A stretch of DNA of 64,000 nt. It comes from Dictyophora rubrovolvata (lineage: Eukaryota > Basidiomycota > Agaricomycetes > Phallales > Phallaceae). Shown here piece by piece: positions 23,507 to 35,886 of the stretch (its first letter is position 1; every line of letters begins with the position of its first letter). A program made the translations under genes and the position numbers. The stretch is from contig CP114125.1 of the NCBI GenBank assembly GCA_029959195.1, forward strand, positions 1,550,001 to 1,614,000. Direction: 5' to 3'. The notes under the pieces were generated by a model. The model did no database searches and was not told the origin of the DNA. It saw nothing but the letters and a program-made list of their open reading frames with translations.

Positions 23507-24031
23507 CTGATCAGCTACTGAGTAGTACTGAGTCTCGATGACGGCTGTTGCTGCTCGAATTCAGGTCCCAGAATTCAATGCCAACCATATGACCGTCAGT
23601 ATCCGTTATGAGGTTTCATACACTCAGTGAGAAGAAGTTTGACTGTCCGATGTGGACTTTTTCTGATGATTTGAGTCAGGAGACCTGCCACAGGTAGCCA
23701 GAGACTTTTGACTGGCTTAATAACAGCTCTAACAGGACAGTGACAGGAAAGTGTAGAAATCTGTGAACAGTGCTTTCAGAATATTGGGACTTGAGTTTAT
23801 CACCTAACAGTCATGTGAGCTTATATTGCAAAAAAAAAATGGAATAGGTTGGAAAAAAGCTGACGGCTTAGTGCATGTGCCCAAAGGTTATTTATTTCAA
23901 ACAAGCGTACATACTCTTGTAAGGGAATCAACTCCTACAAGTGCCTTGGCCCTCCCCTTATTAGTTAATCACTCTTATCCAATTCCCCTTACTTAACTTT
24001 CCTTTCCTTTCTTCATCTTTCTTTTTCTTAT
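23507..24031. other. Inter-LTR spacer, nothing recognised
   Basis: No coding sequence or repeat recognised between two solo LTRs; moderately AT-rich. Confidence 0.4.
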
Positions 24032-24688
24032 TGTCATGCCCCATGTGCCCCATAGTCCAAATCCAGACATATCTGAACTCCATACTCTATCCCGTCCCAC
24101 TCCCCCAACTCCACACTCTGCGTTCTTGTCCGTACCCCGTATCACAGAGTTTCCTTATGGGGAATTCTGTCCCGTGCACTTAGCAACAAGGTACCTAGAT
24201 TATATTATCATCATCTTGGCTTGCACTAGTCAATTCCCACTTTCCCTTATTTGTCATTATCCCCATTTACGTAGTTCTGCTCCCTCCTGTATTTAAACCC
24301 CAGCTCCCTCAGCTGTGGATCCTCAGTCTGAATATAATCAGTTTAATCAGTTACTCTCTCATCTCCAGTCCGTCTCGTACTCTTAATCCATATTGCGTAG
24401 TTGGCTTGGACTTAATGTTCGAGTCAACTCGTACTTATCGTTCACATCGTCTTCGACGATGTGGACTTGTACTCCATCATCGTATCACACATTGTCAGAC
24501 TTGTATGTACTTGCGTACTTCCTCATATTCCAAAATCAAGGGATATTGTAAGCTGGGCGAGTGGGTGCAACATATAAGCTGAAGCCAAGTCCCTCACCCC
24601 GTACTTCAGTACTCCATCTCCCGTCTGACCCCATGGTCTGGACTTCTTTGGAACTATCTGGAATAGCTTTGGGCCACTGTATGTAACA
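24032..24688 (+). mobile_element. Solo LTR, family 2
   Basis: A 657 bp LTR fossil from TGTCATGCCCCATGTG to CACTGTATGTAACA with a perfect 5 bp target duplication CTTAT (24027-24031 and 24689-24693). A TATTTAAA-type promoter box lies near 24290. It is the longest of four family 2 copies or fragments in the window. Confidence 0.82.
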
Positions 24689-25841
24689 CTTATTACTTAA
24701 TCATTATGTCTCAAAAGATATATAAACTGAGTGTTTTTGTATCTAGTTCCCTCAGTTTTCAATTTAACAAGACATTCATCCACTCTGCTCATTGAACATC
24801 TTAGTCTATTTGGAAGCTTGTGTAGTCTACATCATGAAGACTTCACAACTCTCTAGTCCTGAGAAAAACTTCGCACATAGCTGGAGATCAATGAGAGCCA
24901 GGAGAGCTTGAGAATTGTATCACATAATTAGTGTTATGTAACTCCTTGATGTGTGGCAATCAAATAGAATCACACACAATTACTTGTTAAGCGTTTATCT
25001 AGATTTGTTGCTAACGAAAGATAGGCCAGGAATATCCGATCTTCTTTAGAGAGTTCCCAATTTATATAACTGTTAGTGAGTAAATGTAGTATTAGAGTGA
25101 GACTTGTGGACAAGTCTCAGATAGTATTAGATAAGAGGTTTGAGAGCACGAGAAACTAATGTGACCCTTTTATTGTTTAATAAGCTGTATTAGCTAACAC
25201 TGTGTGTCTGTTGCAATAAAAGGATGCTAGATACATGCTTTTTAGAGCCCTTTTTATACATGTTTAGGGCTAAACTAATTCTACTTGTTGCATTGTAATG
25301 ATGTAATACATGATACAATAATGATGTAAATAATAGCAAAGGAAAAATAGATGAGCCTGAATAAATGTAACCTTTTTCCTACTATTTTCCTTTGGTTAAA
25401 GTGTTTTTCCCGATTATGTCGTGTATGATGTTATCAGCAAAAAGGATTGGAAAAGAAGTAGAAGTGAAAGACAAAAAGTGTAGAAGTCTGAGTTAATTTG
25501 GTTTTGCTGATTTTCTGTTGTGTTTTTTCGGTTTTGTTGTCAGAGACATTATCTTTGTGTTTTTGGTGAGAGAGGTGAAGTGGTTATATAACAATTAGAT
25601 AACTTGGAAGTGAGACTGGAAATGCATTTGTTGACTTGTCCAGTTATAGATACAATAGTTTCACAGCTCTATTAAAATGAGGGACATAAATATAATTCAA
25701 GCTTATTAGGATTTCATCAACAACAGGGTTGTAAACATCAAGTAACAACTTCCATCCTCATTGATACATCGATGGCTAGAACATAAATGATCAAGATATT
25801 GTCCAAGAAATATATATCAAAACGAACGAACAAGTTGTACA
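24689..25841. other. AT-rich spacer, nothing recognised
   Basis: About 1.15 kb without a gene. AT-rich, with a TATATAAACTGAG box near 24720 that looks LTR-like, but no boundaries or second copy were found. Confidence 0.4.
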
Positions 25842-26367
25842 TGTTACGTACGGCGGTCTGGGACTATCCCAGATATCTCTGAGAAAGTCCGGACCGCTAG
25901 GGACGGACGGAAGACAGAATACGGAAGTATGGGACGAGGGACTCAGCTTCAGCTTATAAGCTGCGCCCACTCGCCCAGCTTTATATATCCCTCAATTTCG
26001 GAATGGCAGGGACTTAGAGGGTATGAGATGAGACTAATAAAGCTGATATTCAGACTAGGGATCCACAGCTGGAAACTGGGGGTTTAAATACAAGAGGGAA
26101 CGGAACTATGGGAATGGGGATAAGAATAAATAAGGAAAGGTAGCATATGGTTGTACACAGCTAGGGGTGATGATTATAAAATCTTTGTTCCTTATTACTA
26201 AGAGTCAGGAGCCGGTTTCCCCATAAGGAAGGTGATAGATTTGAAATCCGGACAGAGTACTGACAAGTACAGGATGGGATTGCTATAGAGATGCAGGGTG
26301 AGTATGGAAATAAGCGGAATGGGATCGGACTTCCAAATAAGGAAGGTGTGGCACGCGGAGCGTGACA
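25842..26367 (-). mobile_element. Solo LTR, family 2, shorter
   Basis: A 526 bp reverse-oriented LTR fossil (TGTTACGTACGGCGG to GGAGCGTGACA) with a perfect 5 bp target duplication GTACA (25837-25841 and 26368-26372). Shorter than its relatives, mainly in the middle. Confidence 0.78.
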
Positions 26368-26464
26368 GTACACCATAAAGCTGGGAATTTACCAGTAGTA
26401 GTTAGTTTGAGTCCACATCATGCCTCCTTCAACAGTAATATATGACACTGGTATACAGGGCAGG

Positions 26465-26870
26465 TGTCAGGGCTACTCACTCAGACTAGAGGGAGGGGAT
26501 CCTAAGCAAAATATATTCTAGGAATAATACTAACTCACCTAGAGGGAGGGGACCCTAAGAGAGCAAACTTAGGGATCCCTCCTCTAGAGCTACTAACTAT
26601 ATACTATGAAAAATGGCGAAGGCCACATGTAGCCTTCGGTTCGTGGACTGGGCACGGATACATGCCAGTCCCGGACTTTTAGCTGGGGCCTAGGCCATGG
26701 CTCTGATGAGAACAGGTGCTCAGCGCCTGTTGAAGGGAAAATGGGAATACGGAAGGAGAGGGAAACACAAGAGATGGGATAGAATATGAGAAATATGGAA
26801 ATAAATAAAATAGACCAGAACTGAAGATAAATGTAGGAAAATAAGGGGACGATGCTAGAGTACCCTGACA
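26465..26870 (+). mobile_element. Solo LTR, family 1
   Basis: A 406 bp LTR fossil (TGTCAGGGCTACTC to AGAGTACCCTGACA) with a perfect 5 bp target duplication GCAGG (26460-26464 and 26871-26875). Confidence 0.82.
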
Positions 26871-26875
26871 GCAGG

Positions 26876-28347
26876 TCCAGCAGAATAGCCATCGACCCTC
26901 AGTTAAACATCTTTCTTTCTTTGTGACACAAAACCTGCAAGGTGAAGACACCCATCTTGTTAAAACTGTTTTGATAATCAACACATATAACTTAAAACCC
27001 CACTGTTCAACATTCAAGTTCCTGGCCACCCTGAGGTTGAATGCACATGTTCCAGATTTGACCTACAAAGAAAGACAAGAATTTGAAGAGTTACTAATTC
27101 ATAAAAACCCCAATTTAATCCAGTTACCTCTGGAAACGAACTTTATACCGATGTCAGAACCAGAATGCAACCTTTGCAGCATGTCAGGAACAAACCATTT
27201 CAATGTGAAGCCGGATTCAGTAGGAATCACCATTAACCTTTCTAAGGAACCATTATGCAATATTAAATTATGTCCAATTTCTATCTGCGTTTCATGAGAA
27301 TGTGTTTCAAGCCAGTGCTTTAAGCTTGCCAGTCGGACACGACTGAACTTGGAATTATTGAAACCTATCATGGTGCATGCGGAACATAACTCATCTCAGA
27401 TAGCTGTGAGAAGCTCGTCAAAAAGAAATTGAAGCAAGTAATGTCGTGTGTTAACTTGCTGGATGGGTTGTCTGATAGCAAATGGAGAATAATAGAGGTC
27501 AGTAGAGACTTACCCTCTAGTTGAAAGTAGTAAAATTGGATGAAGGTAACCAACGGGTATTGTTGTTCGTTTACAAGCTTCAAGGCATTCATGAACGGCT
27601 TCTAAAACACATGGCCAAAAGTTGGCAGGAGCAACCCAAATATTCTGGATCTGGAGTGGGGGGTTGAAAGAAGTTGACTTATCACAAATTGCAATTCAAT
27701 CTGCTGGTTGTCAAATACCCACCAGACCAACTATTTGAGTTTTGAATTCCTCCACAGATTTAGCATTATAGAGCCCTGTCCCAAAGTAATGGAAGAAGCA
27801 TCCAGGTCTGCCGCATGCCACACACATGCCCATAGTTTTATTGGTTTCAGTCGATGATGCTGAGGGTTTTTCCAGCTGAAGATTGAGATTTTGACACATA
27901 ATGATTGTGAGTGATCTTCAAGTTATTTTGAATTCACTACAATCTTGACAAGAGAGTCTGCAAAAGGGGGCTGCGGATGAATGGTTCAACAGTGCGGAAC
28001 TTTATTTGAATGACAATGACATACGAAGTATTCTTCCAGCCCAAAACTCTCACTGTGAAAAATCACCATTCCAAGTCCAGAGCATGCACTGACATATATT
28101 TGGTATGACATCCAGTGAAACAAGTCTGAAAACTCTGAACTTTGACACGAACTTGGGCAAGCAATCATCGACACGTCTACTCCCTTTGAGCGTCTAATTT
28201 ACCTCCGTGATGGTACTCCAGTATTATCCATCATCCTTCAATATATCAGGCGATACCAATCCTGTAAGATCAGTTTCGTGAGGTAGGGAAGAACTAGTAG
28301 GTCCCAGTCATAATGTAGTTACCGATGTTGTGCTCGAAAATGCCATA
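26876..28347 (-). pseudogene. Unresolved coding-like region
   Basis: Several minus-strand stretches look coding but are not joined into a clear gene: VACGRPGCFFHYFGTGLYNA then KSVEEFKTQIVGLVG (27711-27899), IQNIWVAPANFWPCVLEAVH (about 27600-27660), FNNSKFSRVRLASLKHWLET (27099-27371) and ARNLNVEQWGFKLYV (about 26980). I do not recognise the family. The region is bounded by a solo LTR on the left and the LINE on the right, and the LINE target site lies at its edge. It may be a decayed host gene or an old DNA transposon. Confidence 0.3.
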
Positions 28348-28936
28348 CAAAGAGAAATGACAGGCGAGGCCTCTTGTTCCGGTACCACCATGTAGTGTTT
28401 TTTCGCACGGACCAGAACACAGAGCTGAGCAACGGCCGTACCCTCTCTCCTAACCTTTCGACCTGGAGACGTTACGACTGCTCAGAGTAACAAAACCTGC
28501 ATCAGCCCCCTCCTATGACACAATCACAACGAGCTGTCATACAGACCAAATCAAGGTCAAAGCTAAACGACGCCACACAGATATACCTAACCGGTTATCC
28601 TGGTCCCCCTTCTGCGAAAACAACCCCCCTGACATACACCCTACGAATCATCACAATCATCGACCACCGCTGCCGCTACAAAACGCAAACCTCTCCCCCC
28701 ACCACAACACAGAGCGAGGCGGACTCCCAATCACGAAAAACCACACTAGCGCCCAAACCTTTGTCCCTCCAAACCACGCCTCACCGCTCCTTTGTGACCC
28801 CCCGACCGCTCCTTTATAACCCCAACCGCTCCTTTGTACACCCCTCCCTTACCTCAATGCTTTCCCTCGTTCAAACGTTTATAAGCCACCATACCCACAC
28901 AAAGGACCAACCGCATACCCCAATGCGCAAACCACC

Positions 28937-30319
28937 ATGCCTTTCTCCCCCCCAGACCCCTCAACCTCTCATCCGTCAATCACGAGTCACGACTACTCCC
29001 GCCAAACAAAGAAACCTAACCCAACTATGCCAGATGAAGCTGACGAACGCATGTCTGAAGGCGAAATCCGAGAAGATAACCCTACCCACCCCCAAGGCAG
29101 CATCGACGACGCAACCACAATCCACGCTCCCCCCGTTTTCCACTACCTCAACGATAATGAGGACTCAAACGATCCCAATCTCCGTAAACGCCCCTCGAGT
29201 CCACCCGATCAAGGGCCCAATAAGAGGCAACGCTCCGTACCTCTAACCGTCCTACAGCCTCCCCCCATCCCGCTATACCACGCTAGCCCGGAACTCCCCG
29301 CCATAATCCCCGCTGCCATCCAAGCTAAACTGATGACCCCTCCAGACCTCGGCTTCCCTATCCCCCAAGGTCTTGACCACACCGAAGTCTTTTCCGCAAT
29401 AAAAAAGGAGTCCGTTAAAAGATGGGAAGCCCTCGAGGGCAACAAAGTGCTCATTTATTTCGCAAATGGGAAAACTCCAGAAGACACTACCACCGATGTC
29501 CACACCATCAAAACCTTCCTCTCTGCCCTCTTCCCCCTTGACCCTACACCTCGCGTCGGCGCCCCAGCCCCGAGAAAGGAAAAAGAAGACTCCCACCATC
29601 CACTCTTCCCCTTCCTAACGACCAATATATCCGACAACGCCATGAAAATACTCATAGAACAAAGAGTATTTGTCTCGGTCAACTGCAGCTTCTTTGTCAT
29701 CCCCTTCCCCATCAACCCCTCACCCTTTACTATGACCCTTAAAGGATATCCCTTCGAACCAACCACCGGATACATTGACGAAATCACGAAAACTGTTCGG
29801 GACAAGATATCAACTTTCGTCCCCCTCCGCAACTTCATCTACAATTTCAGAGACAACGTTGACAACAACTTCACCCCTGCAGAAGCGTTAGACTATATCA
29901 AAAACTCGGTGCTGGTTCGCGGCTTCACCATCAAAACTAAAACGGGAGACCTAGCGAAGAAGAACGAGCGAAGCCTCTTTAATGTTTACATTCATCCCCC
30001 TTCCCTGCAATCTCGCAGACACCGTGAATGGATACGACTACTCCAAGACCAAACGTATATAGTCGTCGAAGGAGAGGCGAAACCGAGTTTCCCCTTCCAC
30101 TGCAATATTTGCAAATCTCTAGACCACCCGACTGGACTCTGCCCCTATCCCTCCATCCCCGGATGGCGCTACCACGAAGACTACCCTCCAGCAGACTTCA
30201 CGCAACCCCCAATGAATAGCCGCAAATCCAAAAAACGGTCGAGACGAGATTCTGAGGAAGAACCCTCCCCTGGCAAAAACAAGAGAAAATCCCGCAAGCG
30301 CAGCCCTAGTCCCGCTTAA
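28937..30319 (+). CDS. LINE ORF1 protein (zinc-knuckle, nucleic-acid binding)
   Basis: 460 codons, intact. A proline- and Ser/Thr-rich acidic N-terminus (DEADERMSEGEIREDN) precedes a globular middle (LIEQRVFVSVNCSFFVIPFP) and a single CCHC knuckle, CNICKSLDHPTGLC, near residue 390. The tail is very basic (SRKSKKRSRRDSEEE, KNKRKSRKRSPSPA), suited to RNA binding and perhaps nuclear import. Such ORF1 proteins coat LINE RNA. The start may be the first ATG (MPFSPPDPST) or the later MPDEADERMSEG. Confidence 0.8.
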   Translation: MPFSPPDPSTSHPSITSHDYSRQTKKPNPTMPDEADERMSEGEIREDNPTHPQGSIDDATTIHAPPVFHYLNDNEDSNDPNLRKRPSSPPDQGPNKRQRSVPLTVLQPPPIPLYHASPELPAIIPAAIQAKLMTPPDLGFPIPQGLDHTEVFSAIKKESVKRWEALEGNKVLIYFANGKTPEDTTTDVHTIKTFLSALFPLDPTPRVGAPAPRKEKEDSHHPLFPFLTTNISDNAMKILIEQRVFVSVNCSFFVIPFPINPSPFTMTLKGYPFEPTTGYIDEITKTVRDKISTFVPLRNFIYNFRDNVDNNFTPAEALDYIKNSVLVRGFTIKTKTGDLAKKNERSLFNVYIHPPSLQSRRHREWIRLLQDQTYIVVEGEAKPSFPFHCNICKSLDHPTGLCPYPSIPGWRYHEDYPPADFTQPPMNSRKSKKRSRRDSEEEPSPGKNKRKSRKRSPSPA

Positions 30320-30530
30320 CCCTACCACCTATTGACACGCAGACTCTAATACAAAGTACTCCACACGACACACCTAAACTATCATCCCCTCTTTTCTTTG
30401 TCTTAATATGACCCTGAATATTTCCCCTTTGTAAAAATCCTCTAATAAATATAAATATAACTCCTCCCCCTGTAATATAAAATTTGCACAAAAATCAGCG
30501 AAACAACTCCACACCATCAACATACCCCAC

Positions 30531-33500
30531 ATGCAATTCTCCTCCTCCCCAACTAACACACCCCAACTCCACCCAACTACTTTCTCCTCCCCCCAAAGAG
30601 GAAGCCAAACCCCTCCAAACTCCGCAGTCTCCTCCCCAGGACAAACGCCACAGCAGATACCTGCTACAGTGGACTGCGATGAAAGAGAAACAGAACCAAA
30701 TGTCTCTCCTGCAGGTCGAAACCATCTATTCGATCTCCCTACAACCCCAACCCCCAGGCAAGACCCCCCGAGCAGCCCCCTACTCGACCACCAAGCCCTA
30801 CCCTACCAGCTATCCGACCCACTAGACTTCCCACCCTCGGAAACAGATATACCACTGACACCGCCACCTCCAACCACACTGAATACGGCCAACACCGTAG
30901 ACAAAAAACAATTCCCCCTCCTAAAAGTGGCAACCCTCAACATTAAAGGGCGAGGAGGAACAAGCCTTACCCTGATTGAAAAATGGCGCCGCATCTGGCA
31001 CCACATCAAAGTAAATAAAATAGACATTATAACCCTACAAGAAACACATTTACACCCAGACCATGTAACTGAGCTAACGACCAAATTTAATAAACAAATG
31101 CACATAATAAATAGTACGGACCCTACAAACCATAACTCAAAAGGCATCGCCTTTGTGATCAATAAGTACCGATTGAGAACAGAAACCATCACCTCCTCCG
31201 AGATAGTGCCTGGGCGCACCCTCCTCCTTCATGTCCCCCGGCATCACACAGAAAATCTCACAATAATGGGCGTGTATGCCCCAAATGACCACCAAACAAA
31301 CGCACTCTTCTGGCACCAACTCCAAACACTCCACCTCGCATACCAAATTGATATCCTGCTAGGGGACTTCAATATGGTCGAAGACAATGTTGATCGACTC
31401 CCCCCTCACAATGACCCAATACCAACCAGAAACAACCTTGAAGCCTTGAAGAAGAAACATACTCTAACTGATGGGTGGCGCCGCACATACCCTGACACTC
31501 TAAAATATACCTACCTACAAACATCGAACCTAAGCCACTCACGGCTAGATAGAATATATGTATCAGAAAACCTATACACTCACACCACCAATTGGCATAT
31601 AGACGAAGCTAACATACCGACAGACCATAGTCTAGTCTCCGTAGACATCCTCAACACATCAGGACCTGATATTGGCCCTGGAGGATGGAAAATCCCCACC
31701 TACATCATAAAGGATAAGATCTTTCTAGAAACAATTGAACGAGAAGGCCTACCCTTCGAGAACCGGATCATGACACCAAATGCCACCAATATCCAACAAA
31801 CCTATTTGGAATTCAAAACCATGATACGCCGAGTAGCCCGCATACACACCAGACGACGAGCCTCCAAACTAGATGAGGAAATTGCAAAACATAAGTTAAG
31901 ACTAGAGACAATCAGTAATGACCCCAACCTCAACGTACCCACCAGATCAGAGCTAACAGCTTTAACAAAAAAAGACATCATCAACCTTGAACAGCTCCGC
32001 TATAATAGCTCCAGAACAAAAATAGATACCTACGCCTCGATAGAAAATGAAACTATGAGTAAAACCTGGACTAAACAAGGAAAAATAAATACCCCAAGAG
32101 ACCTTATCTACCGCCTGCACGTACCTGGGCCCTCTCCCCATCGAATCATAACCCGAAGCTATGATATGGCCAAACTAACACGCGACTACCACGAAACCCT
32201 ACAAAACACAGACATCCATAATGAAACAACAATAATACGAGAAAGAAATATCCTAGATACAATGCCACGTCTAAACCCAGTTATAAACTATATGGACACA
32301 ACGAAACTCAAAGCCCTAACCACAAGAGATGAACTCACACACACAATCCTAAACCTCCCGAATGACAAAGCTGCTGGACTTGATGGAATCCCATATGAAC
32401 TATGGAAGGTCCTAGTACGGTCCGGAAAACAAAATGAGAAACACGGAATAATAACTTTAAATGTAATAAAAATACTCACCAAGGTCATAAATGATATTGA
32501 GAGAAATGGCGTACACCCTAAACACAACTTCTCGGAAGGATGGATGTGCCCTATATATAAGAAAAATGACCCGACTGATGTAAGTAACTACAGACCAATC
32601 ACGGTACTCAATACCGATTACCGCATCATGACAAGAACACTTACATCAAAACTCCTCCCTGCCATCGATACAGTCATAATAGGTGACCAAGTTGGCTTCA
32701 TGAAAAACCGACAAATTAGTGACCAAACACACCAAATCAAAACCATGCTCGATTACTGTGAAATTACGGAACATAACGGAGCCATAGTCTGTCTGGACCA
32801 AGAAAAAGCCTATGACAAAATAAGACATGATTACCTCTGGGAATGTCTACATACATATGGCATACCCCGTTTCTTCATCAGACTTGTCCAATCTCTCTAC
32901 TCCAGAGCTACCACTACCGTCATTATTAATGGTATACGCAGCACTCCCTTTACCATAACGAGAGGGGTCTGACAAGGTGACCCACTGTCTTGCCCGCTTT
33001 TCAACCTAGCCATCGAACCCCTAGCTACCAAGGTCCGCACTTCCAACCTAAATGGCTTCCCCGCACGAATATCCCATACCGAAATACATCATTTTGTCAT
33101 CTCTCTATTTGCAGACGACACGACCATCTTCCTATCCCAAGATGACAGCTACAGCCACCTAGAAAACATCCTCCTAACATGGTGTACAGGATCAGGAGCA
33201 AAATTTAACCTCCCAAAAACTACCCTCATACCAGTAGGAACACCAGAATACAGAAACTCACTGGTAGAGTCTCGACAACTAAATGATAATGACCAACTAA
33301 TTCAGGATAATGTCCGCATAGCTGAGGACCAACAACCTACCAGAATCCTAGGCACATATATCGGAAATAACATTGATCAAGTCACCATCTGGACCCCAGT
33401 CATCGAGAAAATGAACAACCACCTAGACATATGGAACAAAGCCTTTCCCACCATAGAAGGACGACGTTTGATCACAAACATGATCATTGGTGGATGCACC

Positions 33501-35604
33501 CAATACCTAACTAAAGCACAAGGTTTACCTAAAGAGGTTGAAAAGAAACTAGTCAACATAACCCGCTCTTTCTTCTGGAACTCATCTGCAACACCCCCTG
33601 TAAACATGGATACCCTCTACTCCGACCACACTCAAGGAGGAACAAAACTCCTAAACATACCTGCTAGAAACCAAGCAATCATCCTGCGCACACTTGGAAC
33701 CTTCCTCGCCTTTGGCCCACACAGACCCTACTGGACACTCCTAGCTGAAGAAATCCTCCGAGCGAACGTCACCAAAAAATACACCCTTGAAACAGATATA
33801 GCCCTACAAAATCCCTTCCTCCAATCCTGGACTCCAAAGACCACGCACATGTCCTCGAATCTACCCCAATATCTCAGAGACATAATGAAAGCAGCGTCGA
33901 ACGCTAAACCTCTTTATAGAACCACGCCTACTCTCACCAGAAGCCAAAGGTAAACTACCCATCTGGTTTCATATAGGACTCCAAAACAAACGACGAATGA
34001 GATGGAGATCACCCGAGGCAGTCTGCCTACGTTCCTGTCACCACATACTTACAACAAGAGAACTCATAGACCTTCTCTCACCTAACCACAGAATGACCCC
34101 ACAGTGTAAAAAACCTGAAAATTGTCGAACCTGGGCACAAGAAACCCTCGACCGCCTTGACAACACATGGGACCCTCGAGTCGAAACTATGGCCCTGAAT
34201 TACCGACCGCCAGAGGATGACCTGTACATTGCAAAATCCCTCCCATACCCATCCAACAACCTCAAGGATGGTTTCCGCCTAAACCTCCACCGACCACCAC
34301 CCAGAAACCAACGACGTCTCCCTCCACTACAAGTCCAACAGATACCTGGGACCCTAGTCGTCTACACAGATGGAGCCGCTAGACGAAACGGAGACCTAGA
34401 CGCTGCAGCAGGGATAGGTATCTGGTATGGACCAGACGACCCACGAAACACTGCACTCCGACTCCCACACCATCTAAATAGAAACAACGCAGCTGAGTTA
34501 ATAGCAATACTCTCTGTCCTACAAAACACAGCACCCACAACTGAACTAGAAATCCGCACAGACTCGCAATATAGTATCGACCAAATTACCAAACACCTTC
34601 ACAAAAACATTCAAAACGGATGGCAAGGAACTGCAAATAAAGAAATACTTATCTCTATAGCATCATGGCTGTTACATAGAGAGCAATGCAGAACCTGTAC
34701 CTACCTCCGCAAAGTCAAAGGACACAACGGAGAAAAAGGTAACGAAGAAGCAGACGAACTTGCAAACCAGGGCGCTGATAAAGACCATCCTGACAATATA
34801 AATTTCTTGTCTCCCCCCGACACCCAGATACGTGGCCTCGCCCTAGCCCAAGCATCACAAGCCCTATTGTACCGAACCATCCTAGATGCTAAAGAGCCAC
34901 CCAAACGACGACGCACACTCAACATGCTAGAAACAGTCAGAGCTGAGTTCCTAGACCTCACTGGCAACACTATAACTGACGAGCTTATCTGGAAGTCACT
35001 GAAACACAACTGTCTAAACAAGAATATCCAAGCCTTCCTCTGGAAATCCTTACACGATGCCCATAAGATAGGTTCCTACTGGACAGATATCACCGGATAC
35101 GAAAATAGAGGGACCTGCCATACCTGTGATACCACTGAAACCCTTGAACATATCCTACTTCATTGTCCCTATTCCGGACAACGGACGGCCTGGAAAAGAG
35201 CTCGCAATCTCTGGATAACCTTCGCTGAATGGAAAGAACCCTCCCTGGGTAATATACTTGCATGCACAACCCCCCTCGTTCGACCGCCTGATGATGCCAA
35301 CAAGTCAGTACTCCGACTATACGCCATAATACTGTCCGAGACTGCCTTCCTCATATGGAAACTACGTTGCGAATGGAAAATACAATGGCAAGGCGATCCA
35401 AACAAAGCACACCATCAAGGAGAAATCAAAGAAAGATGGACAGAACTACTCACCAGGAAGATAAGAACTGACTTCCTCTCCACGAACACAAAATATGGCA
35501 GAAGAGCCATATCGAAGACAGAAGTCCAGGAGACTTGGAAACTCATCCTCTCCGATGACCAAATTCAAGGGATCTTGGATTCGACGACGCGGCTGGGGTT
35601 TTAG
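30531..35604 (+). pseudogene. LINE ORF2: endonuclease, reverse transcriptase, RNase H (one stop, one frameshift)
   Basis: The APE-type endonuclease carries LLKVATLNIKG, ITLQETH, LLGDFNMVEDN, SRLDRIYVS and PTDHSLV. Reverse transcriptase carries DKAAGLDGIPYELWK, NYRPITVLNTDYRI, VCLDQEKAYDKIRHDYLW, QGDPLSCPLFNLA and the catalytic SLFADDTTIFL. After RT come an RNase H domain (YTDGAARRNG, NAAELIAIL, IRTDSQYSI, KGHNGEKGNEEADELA) and a C-terminal CCHC finger (CHTCDTTETLEHILLHC). The frame is broken by TGA at 32971-32973 in the conserved RGV-R-QGDP motif (CGA expected) and by a frameshift near 33,930 between the thumb region and LLSPEAKGKLPIWFH. Otherwise all catalytic residues are present, consistent with a recently active source. 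Confidence 0.88.
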
Positions 35605-35837
35605 TGGGTAAAATGGCGCAATCGCGAACGAGTGACCCAGTCACACAGCCATGATTGCGACATGAGCCCCACACTATTGGTGCCTTTCCCACCAATGTGC
35701 GCAAAGCATTTCCTCATGGGGCCGCTCTGTCTCGACTCAGACTATTCACCAAAGTAGGTCTTTTTTCCTACGAAACCACTTAACGGAATAAAAACTGCTC
35801 CAAGCGAGCACTACTCTTATTCACCAAAACGTTCTTC

Positions 35838-35871
<34 letters not shown>

Positions 35872-35886
35872 AAAGAGAAATGACAG

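Larger units (their letters stand above)
28364..35870 (+). mobile_element. Full-length Tad1-like LINE (non-LTR retrotransposon)
   Basis: A 7.5 kb element bounded by a perfect 16 bp target duplication, CAAAGAGAAATGACAG, at 28348-28363 and 35871-35886. It has a 5' UTR (about 570 bp), ORF1 (28937-30319), a 212 bp spacer, ORF2 (30531-35604) with endonuclease, reverse transcriptase and RNase H, a 3' UTR and an uninterrupted A32 tail (35839-35870). The perfect duplication and pure A tail imply a young insertion. ORF2 carries one stop and one frameshift, so this copy is probably not autonomous now. The order EN-RT-RNase H plus a zinc-knuckle ORF1 fits the Tad1/I group of fungal LINEs. Confidence 0.93.

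Noticed and set aside
28515-29246. 243-codon frame at the LINE 5' end
   Set aside because: It overlaps the 5' UTR and the start of ORF1 in another phase and is Thr/Pro-rich from C-rich sequence; ORF1 at 28937 is the supported frame.
35839-35870. A32 run as a simple microsatellite
   Set aside because: It sits exactly between the LINE 3' UTR and the right target duplication, so it is the retrotransposon A tail.
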